From: Candidatus Cloacimonadota bacterium
GTDB lineage: Bacteria; Cloacimonadota; Cloacimonadia; JGIOTU-2
DNA length: 17,928 nt
Direction: 5' to 3'
NCBI GenBank assembly: GCA_014384665.1
Contig: JACNFI010000250.1
Span: forward strand, 1-17,928
Positions 9,501-15,411 of the stretch are shown piece after piece. The notes under the pieces are model-generated. The model was not told where the DNA came from. It searched no databases and saw only the letters and a program-made list of their open reading frames with translations. The position numbers and the translations under genes were made by a program. How positions within the stretch are numbered: the stretch's first letter is position 1; each line of letters begins with the position of its first letter.

Positions 9501-9693
9501 ATCTTCTGCATCTGCTGAATGGATTTTTACGGCAAATACAAACACTTTTGAAATTAAGCCAAGAATTTCTTATAATTTTAGTAGAGATATTAATGGGGGT
9601 TTAACTGGAGGATATAAAAATACAACCAATAAGAAAACTGGCAAATCTACTCGAACAACTGAACTAAATATCTGGGTTGAATTTAAATTTTAG
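3562..9693 (+). CDS. sprA: SprA-type type IX secretion outer-membrane translocon
   Basis: About 2043 residues. In Bacteroidetes SprA is the very large outer-membrane beta-barrel channel of the type IX secretion system. Residues 1-29 form a signal peptide (basic start, long hydrophobic core, possible cleavage after IKA). A low-complexity DTL-rich stretch follows (about 50-100). SprA hallmarks then appear: MRRFFGDNIGRLKVNGTQRI and LNLGINGTIGKKIKVDV, FGKLNLTTIMSQQEGK, RNKYFFIDNPKY, and NAEAYIDDMEG near 830, the equivalent of SprA 'AYIDDFEG'. Acidic D.N.DG loops occur near 598 and 980, and EDLDRNYRLD near 1048. The C-terminal third is amphipathic barrel sequence ending EFKF, with an acidic insertion near 1685-1735. 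It is shorter than Flavobacterium SprA (about 2400). ATG 3562 is preferred to TTG 3556, as it begins a proper signal peptide; no clear Shine-Dalgarno is visible. Confidence 0.92.
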   Translation: MNKRTVTLISSIVITLLIYLIIQISSIKAETISTSETLLDQSELLIDSLQQNDVDTILSIVDTLEFIGDTLSIIDTLILFEKEVEEEEVFKEDSLIFIDTTFYAYAPYLLKMQLSHPLISSSDSSTVFSYLISKSFPKKSLDYYFFKDNLYSYSEEIDLENEVAFIKVKYGGTELFTPFMLNMDDYLEIKSRCKFYEIFYNELDRFYSQQAKKQESQGIIPDIEFPKVKMSKTMRRFFGDNIGRLKVNGTQRITIGGSRTVNKPELETESSHKSFLPDLKMEQKLNLGINGTIGKKIKVDVKQTSEVSIFEENKISIKYEGDEDDPIKLIEAGDTRISLSGSQFIGYSASSEDLFGIKGVFEFGKLNLTTIMSQQEGKQASASATGNAVQEESEYMDMNFARNKYFFIDNPKYLFSADGDIDTVLISEWSYIDTDLMPQDGSVRVFVDDGKVDPNDITGYDIEDGKEYKFHELNDPINDFFIDYFTTPYLIKFGTYIGNNYAIGIIYTDRIGREYGSFDDTLKVKMIKKNYYNVSDEDLDDALWNYQLKNKYSLGNRNIESQGFDVKIFYYLPNGEKVFGLDVDSTTFIPFVDILNLDTNGDGIVNDRDETIDLVNGVITFQMLKPFLEHWFAKYDSTLGNNIIYNKLSPDPAYYDPFYISVIMKKTGSTINLGYINIIKNSERVYVDGILQKKGPDYDIDYLSGTVRLKCDVTTDTDIKIDFEYEPFFGGLEKKSMFGVRADYKFNNNTKIGATIMYESGSVRDQRPKVGNEPKKTLVGDIDGSFKMDMPFLTNLVDKIPLIKTQETSNITLSGEVAMNIPNPNASKNAEAYIDDMEGIDEKYSLGISRTDWTFASIPLDIDTLVSRGDFIWYNPYHIFQQKDIYPDLPEDEGREYVSALEFTLKSDTLLFPESEPPIWGGIMKAFGYTAEDFSKKKYLELILKSNANEGDSLFIDLGFISEDYYPILDPNGILDVEDVNQDGELDIGEDSGLDLVIKKDPPIPENHTHDGDSIGIRDDGNDDYNYSAGSNVYSGINGTEGNSKLDGEDLDRNYRLDVKNNYLQYHIDLKNIDSEILISEYNNWKFIRIPLQDSTYFTQEGVGNVNFSLIKNARIWSKTTTSDPLTVDIVTCEVVGNKWKASAILDTALQKVEPVVGEEFEIATENNRENIDYTPPPGSIEEDKREKPFEQSLFLKCTNIQQNRYIYARENFIDGINLLLYNKVKFWVYGQTNSMESGEEIIIFRLGADTSNYYEYRDKICVYNDINDKMKEERWQDITIDFTEFTDLKKTNMADTTKNFRVVGNPSLGYIKQIAVGLVRPDSCSTSFTGKIFFDDIRVADPYDEMGFASRITLNTKLADLADIRINFENKTPNFYSLGPGGGSGANSYSYSLKNTINLHKFFPSSWGFSVPLRLDYSFSESKPRFQPNSDVALTTEAEKDLFKSLSETKYTSISLKKSKPSSNPIAKYLLDKTSVVASLSRKESLSPTKKDTTLKYSGNFKYNLDFSKDSCVDIFKVFKIYYLPQNISFNLGYNYNRFEIWSRQSGIGKNFIKEKRIPTETATSKLTMNYEIFSYIKTDYSLNTTRDLQKKNKLKGINIGVETSKNQNFTLNYSPNFLKFINYSSRYKTNYLQNRKDRIENDSTLVEYDVENSRTASGGLTLYFEKWGNNIMDLIKVQKFEKDEKEISEYIQEGLPLEDTGNDTIAVDDTLEVEKLQTEEIETKPPKSFNLSRLASYTTKAIGFCIKLLGSTTCNYSNTYRTRYYVPSDSLPSFSYQFGFRDLQYGNIQSSGQADEITLSTKNQFDIFSFLSADFNAKYNRKLEQNSGSKTKNVGITLPGFSLRYNKLDEIIPWNITSNSSVSSSFTRSTTDAGSGFWDKPDRTTIKYQFNPLVSFSTKLFNKVTSSISCNYSLTHTENYIENKNQSKTGNIGLNLSLKYSFQSKKGIKLPFLKRFTISNKLDTDLDISYRKEHTQNKSSASAEWIFTANTNTFEIKPRISYNFSRDINGGLTGGYKNTTNKKTGKSTRTTELNIWVEFKF

Positions 9694-9704
9694 GGGATTG
9701 AAAT

Positions 9705-9741
9705 CTGAAACCTAAAACTGGAAGCTTGAAACATAAAACTG
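9705..9741 (+). repeat. Degenerate 16-bp repeat at the phosphatase start
   Basis: CTGAAACCTAAAACTG (9705-9720) and TTGAAACATAAAACTG (9726-9741) match at 14 of 16 positions. The pair fills the junction between sprA and the phosphatase gene and provides the latter's only start-like codon. Confidence 0.55.
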
Positions 9742-10427
9742 ATAAGAATTATCAAATTTCAAGTAAACGGCTTATTGCGGTTGGTGATATTCACGGACAA
9801 TTTAATATGCTTAAGTTACTGATGAAAAAGATTCAGCCAGAGATAACGGATAAATTCGTATTTCTTGGAGATTATATTGATAGGGGACTCCAAAGTAAGG
9901 AAGTTATAGATTTCTTAATTAAATTTTCAAATAAGTTCAATAGCATTTTTTTACGAGGGAATCACGAGGATATGTTGCTGGCATTTCTTGGACTTGATGA
10001 AAAAGCGATGTATGCTGAAGCATATAAGAACAATGGAGGAGATTTCACTGCTATTTCTTATGCTGGGGAAAATGCTATTTTAGAGGATTTGAAACACAGC
10101 ATCCCTGAAACTCATATAAAATTTTTTAAGGGTTTAAAATATTACTATATTGAAGATATTTTTCTTTTTGTCCATGCAGGAATTATACCCGGCTTACCAG
10201 TTGAAGAACAGAAGTTAGAGACCTTGCTCTGGATAAGAGAGCAGTTTCTTTACTATCCTACTGGAATTGATAAGGTTGTGGTTTTTGGGCATACTCCCTT
10301 AAATAAAGTATTGATTGATAACGATAAAATTGGCTTAGATACCGGCGCTGGTTACGATATCGCCTTAAGTGCAGTAGAACTTCATACAAAAGAGATTTTT
10401 ACTGTTAGTTGGAAAGAGATAGGGTAG
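9726..10427 (+). CDS. PP2A-like serine/threonine protein phosphatase family
   Basis: A calcineurin-like metallophosphatase of 233 residues, close to the bacterial PrpA/PP2A-like enzymes. The full dinuclear metal site is present: GDIHG (20-24), GDYIDRG (48-54), GNHED (78-82), FVHAGI (148-153) and FGHTPL (187-192). Such enzymes dephosphorylate Ser/Thr (sometimes Tyr or His) phosphoproteins; diadenosine tetraphosphatase activity is an alternative in this superfamily. The protein has no signal peptide and should be cytoplasmic. The start is TTG 9726: no ATG precedes GDIHG and a TGA closes the frame at 9699-9701. The first 6 or so residues are encoded by a degenerate 16-bp repeat, so the natural start may have been altered. 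It follows sprA by 32 nt on the same strand, so cotranscription is likely; no functional link to secretion is shown. Confidence 0.85.
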   Translation: MKHKTDKNYQISSKRLIAVGDIHGQFNMLKLLMKKIQPEITDKFVFLGDYIDRGLQSKEVIDFLIKFSNKFNSIFLRGNHEDMLLAFLGLDEKAMYAEAYKNNGGDFTAISYAGENAILEDLKHSIPETHIKFFKGLKYYYIEDIFLFVHAGIIPGLPVEEQKLETLLWIREQFLYYPTGIDKVVVFGHTPLNKVLIDNDKIGLDTGAGYDIALSAVELHTKEIFTVSWKEIG

Positions 10428-10687
10428 CTTATACCTGGTTTCTGAATAGGGTAGATGTAGGTTTTTATCCTTTACCTCCTTCAAATGGCGGAGTATGGAC
10501 GGAGAATGGATAGCCTGTACATACCCGAGGTTATTTATTGTTTAAAATAATGTTACTTTTTACCAATGCTCGATTTTTCATTTTTATTTTTCCCTTATAA
10601 TGAATATCCAATTTAATAAAAATAAAAATTATTCTGTCAAATAAAACAAATATTGGGTATCCCCTTAATTCAGCAAAGTAAGAATAA

Positions 10688-10739
10688 ATGAGGAAAAAGT
10701 ATTACATTTTTGATGCTAATGCCATTATATCCATTTGCT
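10688..10739 (+). pseudogene. PIN-like domain gene start, cut off by a REP element
   Basis: Seventeen codons from ATG 10688 read MRKKYYIFDANAIISIC. The pattern of basic residues, hydrophobic strand, then FDANAIIS matches the first beta strand and first catalytic Asp of PIN-domain nucleases (toxins of VapC or COG1569 type). Immediately afterwards, at 10740, a TGTCATTCCC palindrome begins, and the frame then only translates repeat sequence. No further PIN motif is recognisable downstream. This is either a toxin remnant truncated by repeat insertion or a chance resemblance over a very short stretch. Confidence 0.4.
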
Positions 10740-10835
10740 TGTCATTCCCACGAAAGTGGGAATCCATTCCTTACAACCTGTCTTTTACTGCGTCTTCCCG
10801 CTATATGGATTCCCGATCGGGGTCGGGAATGACAG
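10740..10835. repeat. REP-type palindrome doublet
   Basis: Two hairpins in opposite orientation: ATTCCCAC-GAAA-GTGGGAAT (10744-10763) preceded by TGTC and followed by CCATTCC, and ATTCCCGA-TCGGGG-TCGGGAAT (10809-10830) preceded by TATGG and followed by GACAG. Together they make a composite inverted repeat of the widespread 'GTCATTCCC...GGGAATCC' type. Such sequences are dispersed by REP-associated transposases acting in trans. Confidence 0.75.
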
Positions 10836-10888
10836 CTGTGGGAGTTTGGAATGACTGTGTGGATGAGGCTCTGATTTACATAAAATTT

Positions 10889-10905
10889 ATCCCCCTTCGG
10901 GGGAT
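10889..10905 (-). terminator. GC-rich hairpin, possible recO terminator
   Basis: ATCCCCC (10889-10895) pairs with GGGGGAT (10899-10905) across TTC. On the minus strand, about 55 nt past the recO stop, the hairpin is followed by a short T-rich stretch. It also resembles the palindromic repeats nearby, so termination is a possible rather than proven role. Confidence 0.4.
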
Positions 10906-10958
10906 TTATCTTGCTAATTAAAGGGTATAGCCATTAAACAAATAAGTAATTTTTTCAA

Positions 10959-11711
10959 TTACAAAATCTCCAAACTCCTCAAATGAATCTTTTTGTGAAG
11001 ATGATAACTGAGATAGGTTTTGAAAATTGCGTTGATTTCTTTGAGCGTGGATTTGGAAATTTCAATTGAATTAATCTTTTCTGAAATATTTTTAAGTGAA
11101 AGTAAAATATTTATGCTGGTTTGACTGCATTTGAAATTATTTGTTAAATTATTTTTTTTAATGCAATCTTTACAAACAAAACCGTTTTGCGAAAAAGAAA
11201 TGCCATAAATCTTTTCTGGCTTATCTGTCTTACAGGAGATACATTTATCAAATTTGAGGGAAAAGCCCAGGTAAGTTGTAACCCGCAAAAAAAATCTCCA
11301 GAAAATTAAAACATAATTCTTATCAATTTTCCGAAGATAAGATAAATATTGCTGAAGCAAATTATAAAATTTCTCAAAATCATTCTCTTCAAACATAAGT
11401 TGGAGATAAATCTCTGCTCCAGCATAGGCAACAGCAGATTTTTCAAGAGAATCAAATAGGTCCAAACTGCTTTCATTCAAACTGATTTCCTTAAGCAAGG
11501 AAAGCGTGTTTTCCTTCTTATAGAACACAATTTCGTAATTGCTCAATGGTTGGAGGAGTCCTTGATATTTGCTTTTGGAACTTCTGCTCCCTTTTGCAAT
11601 TACATCAACATTTCCAAATTTATCTGAAAAAAAATTCACAATCTGGCTTGTATTGCTGTAGTTTGTTATTCGCAAAGCAAAGGCATTGCACTTTTCAATT
11701 GTATGAGACAT
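10959..11711 (-). CDS. recO: DNA repair protein RecO
   Basis: RecO works with RecF and RecR to load RecA onto SSB-coated single-stranded DNA. The N-terminal OB-fold region is recognisable as AFALRITNYSNTSQIVNFFSDKFGNVDVIAKG, including the usual residues around 'AKGSR.SKS.Y.G.LQPL'. A zinc site follows in the helical C-terminal domain: CISC and CKDC, Cys at 167/170/190/193 if counted from the upstream ATG at 11741. I prefer ATG 11711 (250 residues, the usual RecO length). The ten extra codons from 11741 are partly made of a CCTTTGTGGTT repeat also found near 12000, and they abut element E2. Neither start has a convincing Shine-Dalgarno. The gene lies downstream of glmS on the same strand across a 300-nt repeat-filled gap. 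Confidence 0.88.
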   Translation of the reverse strand: MSHTIEKCNAFALRITNYSNTSQIVNFFSDKFGNVDVIAKGSRSSKSKYQGLLQPLSNYEIVFYKKENTLSLLKEISLNESSLDLFDSLEKSAVAYAGAEIYLQLMFEENDFEKFYNLLQQYLSYLRKIDKNYVLIFWRFFLRVTTYLGFSLKFDKCISCKTDKPEKIYGISFSQNGFVCKDCIKKNNLTNNFKCSQTSINILLSLKNISEKINSIEISKSTLKEINAIFKTYLSYHLHKKIHLRSLEIL

Positions 11712-11744
11712 TTTGGTTTTTGTATTAACCACAAAGGTCATTCA

Positions 11745-11847
11745 CCCCGTTAGATACTCACTCTGTTAAATGTTTCTATACCATATCATAAGACTATCTT
11801 GCTGGATAAACTTCATTAGATATTAGTACATAAATTATCTAACGTGG
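11745..11847. mobile_element. MITE-like element, copy E2
   Basis: CCCCGTTAGATA (11745-11756) faces TATCTAACGTGG (11836-11847); the ends are inverted repeats with one mismatch in 12, and the left end is identical to that of E1. The interior (103 bp overall) differs from E1 and has an extra internal ATTAGATA. The flanks TTCA and CAAG do not form a clear target duplication. It sits 3 bp from the upstream ATG of recO, so it must affect the 5' leader of that gene. Confidence 0.6.
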
Positions 11848-11856
11848 CAAGAAGAA

Positions 11857-12012
11857 GGCACAAAGTTCACACCCGTTCTTCGTAGTCCCGATTTAATCGG
11901 GACGAAGGGTGAAAAGATAATTCTATATAACATTTTTTATGCCACTTCTAAAAAAAAACATTTTTACATCCTTTGAGTCCCTTGTGGATTCTTTGTGCCC
12001 TTTGTGGTTGGA
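11857..12012. repeat. Degenerate CTTTGTG repeat and palindrome between recO and glmS
   Basis: GGCACAAAG (11857-11865) is inverted as CTTTGTGCC (11991-11999). The stretch 11970-12010 repeats CTTTGAG, CTTGTGG, CTTTGTG and CTTTGTGG in tandem. Between them lies GTCCCGATT-T-AATCGGGAC (11885-11903) framed by CTTCG and CGAAG. There is no T-tract after the hairpin in either direction, so this looks like dispersed repeat rather than a terminator. Confidence 0.55.
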
Positions 12013-12030
12013 ACTTAATCACGAAGGGAT

Positions 12031-13869
12031 TTATTCAACAGTAACGCTTTTCGCCAGATTTCGCGGCTGGTCAACATTACAGCCACGCAAAACTGCAATA
12101 TGATATGCAAGAAGTTGAAGAGGAATCACGCTTAGTATTGGCATTAGTTGGGGAACAGTATGAGGAATGTAGATAATATGTTCTGCTAATTTTTCAATTC
12201 CATCTTTGGCCTTATTTGTAATTGCAATTATCCTTCCTTTTCTTGCCTTAACTTCTTCCATATTACTTATAACTTTGTTATAGAGAAAATCTTTCGGAAC
12301 GATAAATACTATAGGCATATTTTCATCAATGAGAGCGATTGGACCGTGTTTCATCTCTGCTGCTGGATAGCCCTCAGCGTGGATATATGAAATCTCTTTT
12401 AGTTTCAATGCCCCTTCCAATGCAACAGGGAAGTTATAACCTCTTCCTAAAAATAAAGCATTTTGAGCGTCTTTATATTGTTCAGCAACCTTTTTTATCA
12501 TTTCATTGCAATCCAGTATTTGCTGGACTTTTTCTGGAATGGTTTGCAATTCGCTGATGAATTTTGCTCCTTCTCCTGGAGAAAGATGCCGCATCCTGCC
12601 TAAAAGCAATGATAGAAGAAAAAGAACTGTGACCTGTGAAGTGAATGCTTTTGTAGAAGCAACCCCAATCTCTGTCCCTGCGTGAATATATGAGCCAAAA
12701 TCCGTTTCTCTGGCAATGGAGCTGCCTACAACATTGGTAATTCCCATAACTTTAGCACCTCTTGCTCTGGCTTCACGAAGTGCGGCAAGGGTATCAGCTG
12801 TCTCTCCGGATTGACTGATTACAATTACTAATGTGTCAGGACGCAAAATAGGATTTCTATACCGAAATTCTGAGGCATATTCCACTTCTACAGGGATTTT
12901 AGCAAGGTCCTCAAGAAGGTATTCACCCACCATTCCTGCATGCCAGGATGTTCCGCAAGCAATAATACAAATCTGCTTTATCTGATTCAATTCTTCTGGA
13001 GAAAGGTTTATCCCCCCCAATCGGGAAGTTTGAAAATCCTCCATTATTCTTCCACGAAATGCATAAGCAATTGAGGTTGGCTGTTCATAAATCTCTTTTA
13101 ACATAAAATAATCAAACTCGCCTTTATCTACAGTTGAAATGTCCCAATCAACCTTGCTGATTTCCCTTTCAACTTCTGCATTTGCAAGGGTTTTGATTAT
13201 AAAATCATCTCGTGTGAGTTCTACAGTTTCGTCATCTTGAAGATATATCACATTCTTTGTGTGAACAACAAGAGCAGTAGCATCTGAAGCGATAAAATTT
13301 TCTCCCTCACCAATTCCGACAATAAGCGGACTTCCTCTTCTTGCGGCAATAAGTTTTTCTGGCTCTTTTTTGCTAATTACTGCGATTCCAAAAGTTCCTT
13401 GAACCAAACTCAGGGCTTCCCGAACAGCCGTATGGAGAGTATCAGAATTTTGATAGAATTTTTCAATAAGATGTGCCAGAACCTCTGTATCTGTATCGCT
13501 TTGGAATATATGATTCTCTTTCTCTAATCTGTTTCTTAAAACTTGATAATTTTCTATTATTCCATTATGAACAACAGAAATTATTCCCTTACAACCGGTA
13601 TGTGGGTGTGCATTGAGTGTTGTCGGTGAGCCGTGAGTTGCCCAACGCGTATGAGCAATACCAATATTTGAGTTAAAATTTTTTTTATGTGGAATTGTCC
13701 TTTCAAGGTCAACAATTTTTCCCTCTCTTTTGTGAATCAGCAATTCATTTTCTTCATTGATTACAGCCAGACCAGAAGAATCATATCCACGATATTCCAA
13801 TCTTTTTATGCCTTCAATAATTATTGGTAGTGCTTGTTTTTTACCAATATAACCAACTATACCACACAT
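12031..13869 (-). CDS. glmS: Glutamine-fructose-6-phosphate aminotransferase (isomerizing)
   Basis: A complete 612-residue GlmS, which makes glucosamine-6-phosphate from fructose-6-phosphate and glutamine, the entry step to UDP-GlcNAc for peptidoglycan and lipopolysaccharide. The N-terminal glutaminase starts MCGIVGYIG with nucleophile Cys2, then HTRWATHG and HNGIIENY. The C-terminal isomerase has two SIS domains: ACGTSWHAG and SQSGETADT in the first, LGRGYNFPVALEGALKLKE in the second, ending LAKSVTVE with the ring-opening lysine at 607. The start is certain because Cys2 must be exposed after Met removal; AGGAAA precedes it. The leader holds an 8-bp satellite array instead of any recognisable glmS ribozyme. 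The gene lies between recO and the MFS gene on the same strand. Confidence 0.97.
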   Translation of the reverse strand: MCGIVGYIGKKQALPIIIEGIKRLEYRGYDSSGLAVINEENELLIHKREGKIVDLERTIPHKKNFNSNIGIAHTRWATHGSPTTLNAHPHTGCKGIISVVHNGIIENYQVLRNRLEKENHIFQSDTDTEVLAHLIEKFYQNSDTLHTAVREALSLVQGTFGIAVISKKEPEKLIAARRGSPLIVGIGEGENFIASDATALVVHTKNVIYLQDDETVELTRDDFIIKTLANAEVEREISKVDWDISTVDKGEFDYFMLKEIYEQPTSIAYAFRGRIMEDFQTSRLGGINLSPEELNQIKQICIIACGTSWHAGMVGEYLLEDLAKIPVEVEYASEFRYRNPILRPDTLVIVISQSGETADTLAALREARARGAKVMGITNVVGSSIARETDFGSYIHAGTEIGVASTKAFTSQVTVLFLLSLLLGRMRHLSPGEGAKFISELQTIPEKVQQILDCNEMIKKVAEQYKDAQNALFLGRGYNFPVALEGALKLKEISYIHAEGYPAAEMKHGPIALIDENMPIVFIVPKDFLYNKVISNMEEVKARKGRIIAITNKAKDGIEKLAEHIIYIPHTVPQLMPILSVIPLQLLAYHIAVLRGCNVDQPRNLAKSVTVE

Positions 13870-13888
13870 AATTTTTCCTTTCTGTTAT

Positions 13889-13928
13889 AAAAGTTGAAAA
13901 GTTGAAATGTTGGAAAGTTATAAAGTTA
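13889..13928 (-). repeat. Inverted arm of the 8-bp satellite
   Basis: Five 8-bp units, AAAAGTTG, AAAAGTTG, AAATGTTG, GAAAGTTA and TAAAGTTA, in exact register. They are the reverse-complement type of the units in the adjacent array (TTGAAAGG-like), so the array flips orientation at about 13929. In the glmS leader RNA the two arms could pair just upstream of the ribosome binding site. Confidence 0.6.
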
Positions 13929-13930
13929 AA

Positions 13931-14074
13931 CCTTTCAACCTTCAAACCTTTCAACTTTCCAACCTTCCAACCTTTCAACCTTCCAACCTTTCAACCTTCC
14001 AACCTTCCAACCTTCAAACTTTCCAACCTTCAAACCTTCCAACCTTCCAACCTTCAAACCTTCAAACCTTCAAT
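13931..14074 (+). repeat. Exact-period 8-bp satellite, 18 units
   Basis: 18 consecutive 8-bp units with no insertion or deletion, of the form C(C/T)TT(C/T)(C/A)A(A/T). Most common are CCTTCCAA, CCTTTCAA and CCTTCAAA. The plus strand carries almost no G; the minus strand, which is the glmS leader, carries GG every few bases. The array starts 61 bp before glmS and ends 3 bp before the transporter stop codon, so it fills nearly the whole junction. ORFs reading through it are artefacts of the period. Confidence 0.95.
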
Positions 14075-14076
14075 AT

Positions 14077-15393
14077 TTATGAAAGTTTTGAAAGTTTGAG
14101 ATTAGCAGTTTTTATTCCAGCATTTTCATTCATTGTTTGCAATAAGGCAAGTCCAAGAACAAAAAAGAATGCAATACTAAGAATTGCCCATCTCTGGCTT
14201 TTTAAGAGAAGCACAAGAAATCCATAAACCAATGGTCCAAGAATAGCAGATGCTTTGCCACTCATTGCATAAAATCCAAAGAATTCAGCATGCTTATCTT
14301 CAGGGGTGAGTAGTGAAACCATACTTCTGCTTGCTGACTGACAGGAGCCAATAGCTAGACCTGCTAAAAGTCCAACTCCATAAAATTGCCACATATTGGG
14401 ACAGAAAAATGCCCAAATAACAACTGCAATCCACATAATCAAAGTAATGGAAATTGTTTTTTTCGCTCCTATTTTGTCAACTACATATCCAAAGATAATC
14501 GCTCCAATAAAAGAGGTAATGTTTGCCAGGATAAAATAAAATATGAGTTGCTCCCCAGTCATATTAAATCTTGTGGCTCCATAAATTGCGGCAAAAACAA
14601 TTACTGTTTTGATTCCATCATTATAAACAAAAAATGAAATTAGAAATTTTGCCAATTCTCTGAATTTTTTGATATTCTTTAATGTTTGTGATAATCTTTG
14701 GTATCCAATTTTAAGATAGTTCTGTTTTGTTTTTCTGATTGGATTCTTTTTTTCAGGAACTAATATAAACATAGGAATGGCAAAAATGCCAAAGAAAACA
14801 GCAATTAACGGAAAAACCAAAATAGTATTTTTTCCCACAAATAATAACGATAGTGCCAAAGCAGACAACCCGCCTAAATATCCAATTCCCCAACCTAATC
14901 CAGAGATTTTTCCGATATTTTTTTTCTCAGTAATTTCCGGCAGAAATGCATTGTAAAAGACATTTCCTCCTTCAAATCCGATGTTGGCAATAATGATAAG
15001 AAGCATCCCCCCAAAAATTGCTCCTTCTCTTACGAAAAAAAGAAGTGCTGTGAAGATTACAGATGTGTAGCAGAAAGCAAGAAGAAATTTTTTTTTGGTT
15101 TGTGAAAAATCTGCAATTGCTCCAAACATCGGTGCTGAAAGTGCGACGATGAGCATTGAAACGCTTATTGCAATTGCCCACAAGGAATCACCCAAACCCT
15201 CACGACCCACTACAACATTTTTGAAATATACGCTATAAACAACGGTTACTATTACAGTAGTAAAAGATGAATTGGCAAAATCATAACTAATCCATCCTAA
15301 AATTTTCTTGTTTAGGGGGTGGAATAGAATGCTGATACATTGGGATATTCTTGTTAGTTTAGAAGCTTCGGAGCTTGCAAATTTATTCTGCAT
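14077..15393 (-). CDS. MFS transporter, UMF1/Atg22-like family
   Basis: A 438-residue polytopic membrane protein, about 12 transmembrane segments. The LGWISYDFANSSFTTVIVTVVYSVYF stretch (residues 32-57) carries the YDFANSxFxT signature of UMF1-type major facilitators, related to the yeast vacuolar effluxer Atg22. Two further blocks, GALADFSQTKKKF-like near 95 and GYVVDKIGAKKT near 297, are MFS loop motifs. Substrate is unknown; a small-molecule efflux role is inferred from the family. Family members normally begin a few residues before this signature. Here about 27 extra residues precede it, of which 17-28 are encoded by one copy of a 34-bp direct repeat. The last residues, LKLSKLS, are encoded by sequence like the neighbouring satellite units. 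ATG 15393 is the only in-frame ATG upstream of the signature. Confidence 0.85.
   Translation of the reverse strand: MQNKFASSEASKLTRISQCISILFHPLNKKILGWISYDFANSSFTTVIVTVVYSVYFKNVVVGREGLGDSLWAIAISVSMLIVALSAPMFGAIADFSQTKKKFLLAFCYTSVIFTALLFFVREGAIFGGMLLIIIANIGFEGGNVFYNAFLPEITEKKNIGKISGLGWGIGYLGGLSALALSLLFVGKNTILVFPLIAVFFGIFAIPMFILVPEKKNPIRKTKQNYLKIGYQRLSQTLKNIKKFRELAKFLISFFVYNDGIKTVIVFAAIYGATRFNMTGEQLIFYFILANITSFIGAIIFGYVVDKIGAKKTISITLIMWIAVVIWAFFCPNMWQFYGVGLLAGLAIGSCQSASRSMVSLLTPEDKHAEFFGFYAMSGKASAILGPLVYGFLVLLLKSQRWAILSIAFFFVLGLALLQTMNENAGIKTANLKLSKLS
15311..15344. repeat. 34-bp direct repeat, copy inside the MFS gene
   Basis: It begins TTTAGGGGGTGGAATAGAAT and ends GCTGATACATTGGG. It matches the copy at 15412-15445 at 33 of 34 positions. 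Read on the minus strand it encodes residues 17-28 of the transporter. Confidence 0.9.
15361..15376. repeat. Short hairpin between the two 34-bp repeats
   Basis: AAGCT-TCGG-AGCTT lies within the 67-bp spacer between the direct repeats, inside the transporter N-terminal coding sequence. Confidence 0.4.
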
Positions 15394-15411
15394 AGATTTA
15401 TATTATTCCAC

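Larger units (their letters stand above)
10428..10958. other. Intergenic region with gene remnant and palindromes
   Basis: 531 bases between convergent genes. The first 260 hold only an AT-rich imperfect inverted repeat (TTTTTCATTTTTATT near 10574 against AATAAAAATAAAAATT near 10615). They are followed by a PIN-like gene start (10688-10739), a REP-type palindrome pair (10740-10835) and a GC-rich hairpin (10889-10905). The 77-codon ORF that starts at 10688 reads through the repeats and is not a credible intact gene. Confidence 0.7.

Noticed and set aside
10688..10921. 77-codon ORF as an intact gene
   Set aside because: After 17 plausible codons it translates two REP palindromes and a CCCCC-TTC-GGGGG hairpin; residues such as RKWESI and DSRSGSGM are typical read-through of this repeat type.
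11885..11903. glmS terminator
   Set aside because: Strong stem but no T-tract on either strand, and the design matches palindromes seen elsewhere.
13931..14074. CRISPR array
   Set aside because: Units are 8 bp and contiguous, with no spacers; it is a satellite.
13870..14076. glmS ribozyme or riboswitch in the leader
   Set aside because: The leader is almost entirely satellite; no ribozyme core is recognisable.
13902..14227. Two overlapping ORFs with repeated TFQPSNLP-like residues
   Set aside because: They arise from the 8-bp satellite (24-nt period in codons) and run into the antisense of the MFS gene; no start context or family match.
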